5,041 bases of DNA from JASFJH01 sp050117725. GTDB taxonomy: Bacteria > Pseudomonadota > Gammaproteobacteria > AKS1. Both the position numbers and the translations under genes were made by a program. Below, piece after piece: positions 1 to 5,041 of the stretch; within the stretch, counting starts at the first letter, position 1; each line of letters opens with the position of its first letter. The stretch is from the NCBI GenBank assembly GCA_050117725.1, contig JASFME010000170.1, positions 1 to 5,041 on the forward strand, given 5' to 3'. Below the pieces are notes generated by a model. The model made no database searches. It had not been told where the DNA came from and worked only from the letters and a program-made list of their open reading frames with translations.

Positions 1-831
1 GACGACCTGCGCCTGCCGCCGATCATCAAGAACCTGGCCATGACCAAGCGCGGCCTTGTGATCTTCGTCGGTGGTACCGGTACCGGCAAGTCGACCTCGC
101 TGGCGGCGATGATCGGTTATCGTAACCAGAATTCGACCGGGCATATCATCAGTATCGAGGATCCGATTGAATATATTCACCAGCACAACGGCTGTATCAT
201 CACGCAGCGCGAGGTCGGTCTCGATACCGAGAGTTTCGAGATTGCCCTGAAAAACACGCTGCGCCAGGCGCCGGACGTGATCCTGATCGGTGAAATCCGG
301 ACCCGCGAGACGATGGAACATGCGGTCACGTTTGCCGAAACCGGCCACCTGTGTCTGGCGACGCTGCATGCGAACAACGCCAACCAGGCACTGGACCGCA
401 TCATCAACTTCTTCCCCGAAGATCGCCGTGATCAGCTGCTCATGGACCTGTCACTGAACCTGAAGGGCATCGTCGCGCAGCAGTTGATCCCGACCCCGGA
501 CGGCAAGGGCCGGCGCGCCGCGATCGAGGTGCTGGTCAACACGCCGCTGGCCGCGGATATTATTCGCAAGGGCGCGATCCACGAACTCAAGGAACTCATG
601 CGCAAGTCGACGCAGCACGGCATGAAGACCTTCGACCAGGCCCTGTACGACCTGTTCAAGTCCGGCGAGATCACCTACGAAGACGCGATTCATGCTGCCG
701 ATTCGGCCAACGAACTGCGTCTCATGATCAAACTCGGCGACGAGCAGGCGGTTGAGAATATCGAAAATGCGGCGGACGGCCTGGCCCTCGTGGAAGATGA
801 GGAGGGCGGCGACGGGATGACACTGAGGTAA
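1..831 (+). CDS. pilU: Type IV pilus retraction ATPase PilU, 5'-truncated by the window edge
   Basis: PilU is a PilT-family hexameric ATPase at the inner-membrane base of the type IV pilus; it assists PilT in pilus retraction during twitching motility. The frame is open from the first base, giving 276 visible residues; the family is about 380, so roughly the N-terminal 100 are missing. Numbering from the first visible codon, the Walker A loop is GGTGTGKS (24-31), followed by an Asp box containing ISIEDPIEY, a Walker B-like segment DVILIGEI (92-99) with the catalytic Glu, and a His box around ATLHANNANQALDR. The wording IRTRET and LHANNANQ, instead of the MRDLET and LHTTSA typical of PilT, favours PilU over PilT. 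The acidic C-terminal tail (VEDEEGGDG) lies beyond the conserved core. The gene ends TAA and converges on the pyrimidine cluster. pilT is expected just upstream, outside the window. The ATG at position 40 is internal, not the start. Confidence 0.93.
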   Translation, partial: DDLRLPPIIKNLAMTKRGLVIFVGGTGTGKSTSLAAMIGYRNQNSTGHIISIEDPIEYIHQHNGCIITQREVGLDTESFEIALKNTLRQAPDVILIGEIRTRETMEHAVTFAETGHLCLATLHANNANQALDRIINFFPEDRRDQLLMDLSLNLKGIVAQQLIPTPDGKGRRAAIEVLVNTPLAADIIRKGAIHELKELMRKSTQHGMKTFDQALYDLFKSGEITYEDAIHAADSANELRLMIKLGDEQAVENIENAADGLALVEDEEGGDGMTLR

Positions 832-900
832 ATTGATGATCGCGGATTGATGATTGCTGAATGAAAGCGATCATCAATCATCATTCATAAATCATCAATT
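831..900. repeat. Interleaved inverted repeats between convergent pilU and pyrK-like genes
   Basis: The 63-nt gap between the two stop codons is AT-rich and built from ATTGATGAT units (832-840, 846-854) followed by their complements ATCATCAAT (870-878, 891-899). Arm A, 832-843, is a perfect 12-bp inverted match to 867-878. Arm B, 846-864, matches 881-899 at 17 of 19 positions. The two pairings interleave (A-B-A'-B'), so they would form a pseudoknot or act as alternative hairpins. A 10-bp match (831-840 with 891-900) also brackets the whole block. The right end includes the TGA stop of the minus-strand gene (897-895). A bidirectional terminator or transcript-end stabiliser is plausible from the position, but neither strand shows the GC-rich stem plus long T run of a classical intrinsic terminator. 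Confidence 0.7.
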
Positions 901-1770
901 CAGAAACACCGTTCTCGCATCAAACACGGGGCCGTCAACACATACACGTTTCATTGCAACGCCGTCTGTTGTTTTGACTTTCACCACGCAACCGGCACAA
1001 CCGCCGACCGCGCAGGCCATATACTCCTCGAGTGACACCTGGCAGGGCAGATCGTACTCCTGCGCGAGTCTGGCGACGGCCTCGAGCATCGGGTGTGGCC
1101 CGCAGCTGTAAAGGATGACTTCATTACGGGCGTCGTTATCGAGCGCATCCAGCCAGGCCCGTGCCAGGTCGGTGACATAACCCTCGAAGCAGCCCGCGTA
1201 GCCCTGCAGGCTCGCCAGGCGGCAGGCTATGCCCCAGTCTTCGAGCAGCGGCATGCTTGCGATCACCCCGTCCGGCATACCGGCCAGAAGGATCTGCGAG
1301 GGCCGGGGTGTAAACGGGAACGGCACTTCCGAGCCCAGTATGACGAACGGCCGGTAGTCCTCCTGCTGGCGCAATGCCTCGGCGAGGAACACCATCGGTG
1401 GCATGCCGACACCACCGCCAATCAGCAGTGGGCGTGGTCGATCAGGGTCAAGGTGAAACGCTGTGCCGATCGGTCCCATCAGGCTCAGCGTGTCGCCAGG
1501 CTGCTTTTCGCTGAGCAGGCGCGTGCCAAGGCCGACGGCCTTGTACAACAGGTCGACACGGCCGCCTTGCGGATCGGTGCGCATGATCGACAGTGGCCGG
1601 CGCATCGGCAATTGCGGGTCACACTGGAGATGGACGAAGCTGCCCGGTTGTGCCGCTTGTGCGGTGTTCGGCGCCTCGAGGCTGATGATGTGCTGGGCAC
1701 CATCGTAATGCTCGTGCGCGAGGACGCGCGCCTGCTCGACGTGAATGGTATTGCGGTGCGGATCAGTCAT
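895..1770 (-). CDS. pyrK: PyrK-like electron-transfer subunit (FAD / 2Fe-2S, dihydroorotate dehydrogenase type)
   Basis: This 291-residue protein belongs to the ferredoxin-NADP reductase superfamily and resembles PyrK, which passes electrons from dihydroorotate via FAD and a 2Fe-2S cluster to NAD in class 1B dihydroorotate dehydrogenase. Visible motifs are RRPLSI (57-62, FAD binding), GGGVGMPPM (118-126, nucleotide binding), YSCGPHPML (221-229), and a C-terminal cluster motif C253-x4-C258-x2-C261-x15-C277. It is longer than the usual ~260 residues, with extra sequence around 145-190 including GSEVPFPF. The TDDGS-like segment usual before the GxVTD motif reads ASLQG here. The start is the ATG at 1770, which overlaps the pyrX end by 8 nt; no Shine-Dalgarno is visible, so translation is probably coupled. 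The frame runs open to 2118, but that stretch is antiphase pyrX coding sequence. No class 1B pyrD is adjacent, so the catalytic partner is unknown. Family membership is firm; the physiological role is inferred. Confidence 0.85.
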   Translation of the reverse strand: MTDPHRNTIHVEQARVLAHEHYDGAQHIISLEAPNTAQAAQPGSFVHLQCDPQLPMRRPLSIMRTDPQGGRVDLLYKAVGLGTRLLSEKQPGDTLSLMGPIGTAFHLDPDRPRPLLIGGGVGMPPMVFLAEALRQQEDYRPFVILGSEVPFPFTPRPSQILLAGMPDGVIASMPLLEDWGIACRLASLQGYAGCFEGYVTDLARAWLDALDNDARNEVILYSCGPHPMLEAVARLAQEYDLPCQVSLEEYMACAVGGCAGCVVKVKTTDGVAMKRVCVDGPVFDARTVFLN

Positions 1771-3055
1771 GGTCGTCAGAATATACGAGCCGGCCGTCGA
1801 CCAGGGTATGTTTGACACGGCCCTGCATCTCCCAGCCGATGAACGGCGTGTTATGGCCACGACTGCGCAGGCCCTCGGCAGTGACGAACCAGTCGGCATC
1901 CGGGGCGAAGATACAGATATCGGCGAGCGCGCCGGGCTGCAGGCGGCCGGTCGGCAGGCCGAGGATATCGGCGGGGTTGGCCGTGACGCAGCGCAATGCA
2001 TCCGACAGCGACAGCACACCCTCGTCGGCGAGCCGCAAGACGAGCGGTAACAGGGTTTCCAGTGCCGAGACACCCGGCTCGGTTTCACCAAACGGCCGGA
2101 GCTTGGCGTCGGCCTCATGCGGTTGGTGGTCTGAACAGATCACGTTAATGATACCGCTGGCGAGTGCCCCGCGCAGGCCATCGCGGTCGCGTTCACTGCG
2201 TAGCGGCGGGCGCACATGGCACTGACTGTTGAAATCACGCAGGTCGACCTCGGTCAGATAGAGCTGGTGGATGGCAGTGTCGGCGCTCACCTGCAGGCCA
2301 TCGTGCTGCGCCCGGCCGAGCATATGAACTGACTTTGCTGTTGAAAGACGACCGAAGTGGGCACTTACTCCAGATTCTTCGATCAGGACCAGATCGCGGG
2401 CCACGGCGGCTGTTTCGGCGGCCTCGGGGATGCCCGGCAGGCCCAGCCGGGTACTGACCGGGCCTTCATGGGCAACACCGGCGTTGGCCAGAGCCGGATC
2501 CTCGGCGTTGAGGAACACAGGCATGTCATGCGTCGCCGCGTACTCGAGGGCGCGGCGCAGCACGAGCGTATTCCTGAACGGTTGCCGGGCATTGCTCAGG
2601 CCGACCACGCCGGCATGCTTCAATGCCATCATGTCGCTCAGGTGTTCGCCTTCGAGGCCACGGGTCAGGGCGCCGAGGGCATGCACGCGGGCACGGCCGG
2701 CCTTGTCGGCCTTGCGCTGGATCAGATCGAGCACGGCCGGTGTATCGAGCACCGGCGACATATCCGGCGGGCAGACCAGCGTGGTTATGCCGCCGCTGAC
2801 TGCGGCGCGGGTTTCCGAGCTGATCGAGGCCTTGTGTTCAAAACCGGGTTCGCGCAGGTTCGCCGCAATATCGACCAGACCGGGACAGACTATGTAGCCG
2901 CTCGCATCGAGGGTTTGCTGCGCGTTGAAATTTTCGGGCGTGTCGCCATGGGCGAGAACGCGGCCATCGGCAATATGCAGATCGGTGATGGCATCTGTGC
3001 CATTGGCCGGGTCGATGAGGCGCCCGCCGATGATGCTCAGGCGCGTTATGCTCAT
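1763..3055 (-). CDS. pyrX: Inactive dihydroorotase homologue (PyrC'/PyrX), partner subunit of aspartate transcarbamoylase
   Basis: This 430-residue protein has the full type I dihydroorotase/amidohydrolase fold but lacks the catalytic metal site. The usual VDxHxHLREPG reads VDIAANLREPG (61-71), so both His ligands are replaced (A64, N66). SDDG becomes SNAR (154-157), HCED becomes NAED (183-186), and the HVST His is R236. Only the Asp of SDH (D309) survives. In Pseudomonas, such pseudo-enzymes are non-catalytic and assemble with PyrB into a large ATCase holoenzyme, which depends on them for activity. The same role is inferred here from the adjacency: the start ATG overlaps the pyrB stop in an ATGA, with a strong GGAGG 7 nt upstream. 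A separate active PyrC must be encoded elsewhere. Automatic pipelines may label this gene simply 'dihydroorotase, pyrC', which would overstate its activity. The reading frame is intact with good codon use, so it is not a pseudogene. Confidence 0.92.
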   Translation of the reverse strand: MSITRLSIIGGRLIDPANGTDAITDLHIADGRVLAHGDTPENFNAQQTLDASGYIVCPGLVDIAANLREPGFEHKASISSETRAAVSGGITTLVCPPDMSPVLDTPAVLDLIQRKADKAGRARVHALGALTRGLEGEHLSDMMALKHAGVVGLSNARQPFRNTLVLRRALEYAATHDMPVFLNAEDPALANAGVAHEGPVSTRLGLPGIPEAAETAAVARDLVLIEESGVSAHFGRLSTAKSVHMLGRAQHDGLQVSADTAIHQLYLTEVDLRDFNSQCHVRPPLRSERDRDGLRGALASGIINVICSDHQPHEADAKLRPFGETEPGVSALETLLPLVLRLADEGVLSLSDALRCVTANPADILGLPTGRLQPGALADICIFAPDADWFVTAEGLRSRGHNTPFIGWEMQGRVKHTLVDGRLVYSDDHD

Positions 3056-4074
3056 GCGCGATCCTCCGCATCACTGCCGGCCCTGCTGCCCATGACCAGT
3101 GACATGGCGGCCATGCGCACGGCAATACCGTTCGTCACCTGTTCGAGGATCACCGAATGCGGGCCGTCAGCGACGCTCGAATCCATTTCCACGCCGCGAT
3201 TGATTGGCCCCGGGTGCATGACCATGACATCGGGTTGTGCCAGCGCCAGGCGTTCTTCGCTCAGGCCAAACAGGCGGAAGTATTCGTGTTCACTCGGGAT
3301 AAACGCGCCGCGCATGCGTTCGCGTTGCAGACGCAGCATGATGATGACATCGACATCGCGGATGCCTTCGTCAATATTCGTGTACGGGTGGACACCCAGC
3401 TGCTCGATACCGGCCGGCAACAGGGTGCGCGGCGCGACCACGCGTACCTCCTGTACGCCGAGGATGTTCAGCGCATGGATCTGCGAGCGGGCGACGCGCG
3501 AGTGCAGGATGTCACCGACGATCGCAACGCGCAGCGACGGGAAGTCGGGTTTGTGGCGGCGAATCGTGAACATGTCGAGCATGGCCTGGGTCGGGTGGGC
3601 ATGACTGCCGTCCCCGGCGTTGAGCACCCTGATATGCGGGGCGACATTGCGCGCGATGAATTCGGCTGCACCACTCGTGTTGTGGCGTACGACGAACATC
3701 TCCACATCCATCGCCTCGAGGTTGCGCAGCATGTCGAGCAGGGTCTCGCCCTTGCTCGTACTCGAGGCAGTGATATTGATATTCAGGACGTCCGCCGACA
3801 GGCGCTTGGCGGCGAGTTCAAAGGTAGTGCGGGTGCGTGTGCTCGGTTCGAAAAACAGGTTGGCGATGGTGCGACCACGCAGCAGCGGGACTTTTTTCAC
3901 GTTTTTTTCCGAGACACCGGCGAATGATTCGGCGGTATCGAGGATCTCGGTGAGGATCTCGCGGCTCAAGCCTTCAATGGCAATAAAATGACGAAGGCGG
4001 CCGTGACTGTCGATCTGGATCGTGCGCGGCTTTTTGATAGGGGCTTGCGATAACTGGGCGCTTGGGTCTGTCAT
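3052..4074 (-). CDS. pyrB: Aspartate carbamoyltransferase catalytic subunit
   Basis: PyrB condenses carbamoyl phosphate with aspartate to carbamoyl aspartate, the committed step of cytosolic UMP synthesis. All signature elements are present in 340 residues: the carbamoyl-phosphate loop FFEPSTRTR (74-82), SSTSKGET with the active-site Lys108 (Lys84 in E. coli), DGSHAHPTQ (155-163), LRLQRERM (247-254) and MHPGPINRG (286-294). It is about 30 residues longer than the E. coli chain; the extra length is mainly at the N terminus (1-28), which carries basic residues. In Pseudomonas-type ATCases the N-terminal extension is linked to nucleotide effector binding, so the same is plausible here. No pyrI regulatory chain is nearby, in keeping with a PyrB-PyrX complex. 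The ATG at 4074 has no visible Shine-Dalgarno; it lies 41 nt after pyrR, behind an AT-rich stretch with a possible extended -10 element. The stop overlaps pyrX by 4 nt. Confidence 0.96.
   Translation of the reverse strand: MTDPSAQLSQAPIKKPRTIQIDSHGRLRHFIAIEGLSREILTEILDTAESFAGVSEKNVKKVPLLRGRTIANLFFEPSTRTRTTFELAAKRLSADVLNINITASSTSKGETLLDMLRNLEAMDVEMFVVRHNTSGAAEFIARNVAPHIRVLNAGDGSHAHPTQAMLDMFTIRRHKPDFPSLRVAIVGDILHSRVARSQIHALNILGVQEVRVVAPRTLLPAGIEQLGVHPYTNIDEGIRDVDVIIMLRLQRERMRGAFIPSEHEYFRLFGLSEERLALAQPDVMVMHPGPINRGVEMDSSVADGPHSVILEQVTNGIAVRMAAMSLVMGSRAGSDAEDRA
3063..3067 (-). promoter_or_regulatory. Ribosome binding site of pyrX
   Basis: GGAGG lies 7 nt before the pyrX ATG, inside the last codons of pyrB. 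It is the strongest Shine-Dalgarno in the cluster and fixes the pyrX start at 3055. Together with the ATGA overlap it suggests efficient, coupled synthesis of the two subunits, which the Pseudomonas-type complex needs in equal amounts. Confidence 0.75.
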
Positions 4075-4083
4075 CGAGACGGG

Positions 4084-4092
4084 ATTATCGCA
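4084..4092 (-). promoter_or_regulatory. Possible extended -10 promoter for pyrB
   Basis: On the minus strand the gap before pyrB reads TGC-GATAAT (4092-4084), a TGn extended -10 with a hexamer one base from TATAAT. A TTGAGG (4115-4110) sits upstream, but at a 20-bp spacing that is too long for a good -35. A seven-A run (4101-4095) lies between. Initiation about 7 nt downstream would fall almost at the pyrB ATG, giving a nearly leaderless transcript, which would fit the absent Shine-Dalgarno. This is pattern matching only. Confidence 0.22.
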
Positions 4093-4110
4093 GATTTTTT
4101 TATGGGCTGC

Positions 4111-4160
4111 CTCAATTATTGGCCACTAATTGTTAACAATAATGGCTCCGGGCCATTGAG
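4111..4160 (-). other. Potential RNA secondary structure spanning the pyrR stop codon
   Basis: On the minus-strand transcript CTCAAT (4160-4155) can pair with ATTGAG (4116-4111), continued after a 4-nt bulge by GGCC (4154-4151) with GGCC (4124-4121). The apical region contains a perfect 12-bp palindrome ATTGTTAACAAT (4140-4129). An alternative hairpin uses GCCATT with AATGGC (4152-4157 / 4141-4146). No U run follows in the direction of transcription, so it is not a classical terminator. It could be a processing or regulatory element, or chance in AT-rich sequence that also encodes the pyrR C terminus. Confidence 0.3.
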
Positions 4161-4622
4161 TTTGACGTTTTGTCCGGCGGGCAGGTCGAGATGCATGCCG
4201 GTAACGGCCGGCTCAATGGGTAATTCACGGCCATCGCGTTCGACCAGCACGGCCAGGATGATCGATGCCGGTCTGCCGTAGTCAAAGATCTCGTTCATCG
4301 CGGCACGGATGGTGCGGCCGGATTGCAGCACATCATCGACCAGCACAATGTGGCGATCCTCAACCGGGAAGGGCAGATCCGAGGGTTTGACCCGGGGATG
4401 CATGCCGATGCGCGAAAAGTCATCGCGGTAGAAGGAAATGTCGAGCGCACCAAGCGGTTCATCGATACCGAGTTGCCGGTGCAGGTGCTCGGCGATCCAG
4501 ACGCCGCCGGTGTGTATGCCGATGACGAGCGGTTCGGTGATCTGACGTTCAGCCAGTAGCTGTTGCAGACGTTCGCCCATCCTCGACAGGCACTGCATGA
4601 CGTCTTGTACATCCGCGTTCAT
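4116..4622 (-). CDS. pyrR: Bifunctional pyr regulatory protein / uracil phosphoribosyltransferase PyrR
   Basis: PyrR is a type I phosphoribosyltransferase-fold protein. In Bacillus it binds pyr mRNA in response to UMP/UTP and also makes UMP from uracil and PRPP. This 168-residue protein shows the PRPP-binding motif VLVDDVLQSGRTI (93-105), the family-typical LDISFYRDD segment (60-68) and ERDGRELPI (128-136), which corresponds to the DRGHRELPI region of Gram-positive PyrR. Length is near the usual 170-180. The start ATG at 4622 overlaps the ruvX stop (ATGA) and is preceded by AGGGA at 8 nt. Whether it regulates by RNA binding here is unclear: I could not identify the Bacillus-type PyrR binding loop in the only local leader-like gap, between pyrR and pyrB, and the operon leader lies outside the window. 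The 3' end is unusually AT-rich and overlaps a possible RNA structure. Confidence 0.93.
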   Translation of the reverse strand: MNADVQDVMQCLSRMGERLQQLLAERQITEPLVIGIHTGGVWIAEHLHRQLGIDEPLGALDISFYRDDFSRIGMHPRVKPSDLPFPVEDRHIVLVDDVLQSGRTIRAAMNEIFDYGRPASIILAVLVERDGRELPIEPAVTGMHLDLPAGQNVKLNGPEPLLLTISGQ

Positions 4623-5026
4623 TGTGAAAATCCCTGTTGCTGCATCCAGTCCTGCAGAATAATACAGGCTGCATCGGCATCGATCCCGGTTTTTTTGCCG
4701 GTGCGGCGGCTGGCTTCATCCGAGCTGAGGCGTTCATCAACAAGATAGACGGGTAAATGAAAGCGGCCCTCGAGCTGGCGGGCAAAGCGCCGCACGCGAT
4801 CCGTGAGCGGTTGCTCGCTGCCATCCATGTGCAACGGCAGACCGACGACGAGTGCCCCGGCCTGCCACTCCTTGATGAGTTTGCCGATGGCAACGAAGTC
4901 CTGCGCGCCATCGCGCGTCGCCAGCGTGGTCAGTGGCCGCGCCGTGCCGGCGAGGGTCTGGCCGATGGCGACGCCGGTACGGCGTTCACCAAAATCAAAA
5001 CCGAGCAGGATCTGCGGCGTTGTCAT
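4619..5026 (-). CDS. ruvX: RuvX/YqgF family RNase H-fold nuclease (putative Holliday junction resolvase / pre-16S rRNA nuclease)
   Basis: This 135-residue protein has the length and motif order of the YqgF family: an N-terminal strand with GFDFGERRTGVAIG (9-22) carrying the catalytic Asp11, VVGLPLHMDGS (60-70), YLVDERLSS (94-102) with Glu98, and IDADAACIILQDW (115-127) with the C-terminal acidic residue Asp116. E. coli YqgF is implicated in 16S rRNA 5'-end maturation, and family members have also been described as Holliday-junction resolvases; the sequence does not decide between these. The start is well bounded: the in-frame TGA at 5041-5039 leaves only four codons upstream, none a start, although no clear Shine-Dalgarno is visible. 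The stop overlaps the pyrR start by 4 nt. In related bacteria yqgE lies directly upstream, and that TGA could be its stop, but too little sequence is present to say. Confidence 0.95.
   Translation of the reverse strand: MTTPQILLGFDFGERRTGVAIGQTLAGTARPLTTLATRDGAQDFVAIGKLIKEWQAGALVVGLPLHMDGSEQPLTDRVRRFARQLEGRFHLPVYLVDERLSSDEASRRTGKKTGIDADAACIILQDWMQQQGFSQ
4631..4635 (-). promoter_or_regulatory. Ribosome binding site of pyrR
   Basis: AGGGA lies 8 nt before the pyrR ATG, inside the last codons of ruvX. It is a modest Shine-Dalgarno match at a good distance and supports the start at 4622 in combination with the 4-nt overlap. Confidence 0.5.
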
Positions 5027-5041
5027 GCAGGAGCTGAGTCA

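Noticed and set aside
832..900. CRISPR-like short repeat array
   Set aside because: The units are 9-12 nt, in inverted orientation, without regular spacers or an adjacent cas gene.
854..1111. Small + strand frame starting in the intergenic repeats (85 residues)
   Set aside because: Its start lies in the inverted repeats and nearly all the rest is antisense to the PyrK-like gene; low-complexity Ser/Thr content and no ribosome binding site.
1093..1815. 240-codon + strand frame opposite the PyrK-like gene
   Set aside because: It is an antisense shadow of a gene with intact FAD and iron-sulfur motifs; no independent support.
1771..2118. N-terminal extension of the PyrK-like reading frame up to an ATG at 2118
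   Set aside because: The 116 extra residues lie wholly within pyrX on the same strand in another frame, are rich in Arg, Ser, Pro and Cys, and match nothing in PyrK. The ATG at 1770 starts where the family homology starts.
2357..3604. 415-codon open frame on the + strand, antisense to pyrX and pyrB
   Set aside because: Long antisense frames are common opposite GC-rich genes. The translation shows no recognisable domain and changes from one low-complexity composition to another, while both opposite-strand genes have clear family motifs.
3157..3927. 256-codon + strand frame opposite pyrB
   Set aside because: The product is His/Asp/Arg-rich and looks like a complement of pyrB codons; no domain or ribosome binding site supports it.
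4091..4110. Intrinsic terminator after pyrR, based on the homopolymer run
   Set aside because: The T run (4095-4101) is on the + strand; the minus-strand transcript has an A run there, so it cannot serve as the U tract for pyrR.
5039..5041. TGA that could end an upstream yqgE gene
   Set aside because: Only three bases would belong to that gene. The gene order in related bacteria makes it plausible, but the sequence here cannot show it.

Overview
The window looks like chromosomal DNA from a moderately GC-rich gammaproteobacterium. Two things point there: the protein families, and a gene order resembling the one I recall from Pseudomonas and relatives, where pilT-pilU lies near yqgE-ruvX(yqgF)-pyrR-pyrB-pyrC'. 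The presence of a PyrK-type flavoprotein subunit suggests a lineage other than a typical Pseudomonas. I cannot name a genus from the sequence.

Layout. Positions 1-831 (+ strand) hold the C-terminal three quarters of PilU, a twitching-motility ATPase. Positions 832-894 are a 63-nt gap between two convergent genes, filled by nested AT-rich inverted repeats of ATTGATGAT/ATCATCAAT units. Everything from 5026 down to 895 is one tightly packed minus-strand cluster: ruvX, pyrR, pyrB, an inactive dihydroorotase homologue (pyrC'/pyrX), and a PyrK-like iron-sulfur flavoprotein. Junctions are 4-nt ATGA overlaps (ruvX/pyrR and pyrB/pyrX), an 8-nt overlap (pyrX/pyrK), and one 41-nt gap (pyrR/pyrB). That gap is the only candidate place for internal regulation.

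How the genes fit together. PyrB is a complete aspartate transcarbamoylase. The dihydroorotase-like protein has lost nearly all metal ligands, as in the non-catalytic partner of the Pseudomonas-type ATCase complex, so step 3 of pyrimidine synthesis must be done by another enzyme elsewhere. PyrR is a PRPP-binding regulator/uracil phosphoribosyltransferase. The last gene resembles the electron-transfer subunit of class 1B dihydroorotate dehydrogenase (step 4), yet no catalytic PyrD is present here. RuvX is a housekeeping RNase H-fold nuclease that commonly travels with these genes.

I see no mobile element, CRISPR array, tRNA or rRNA. The most unusual points are the orphan PyrK-like subunit attached to the ATCase operon, the interleaved inverted repeats at the convergent 3' ends, and the AT-rich structured pyrR-pyrB junction.
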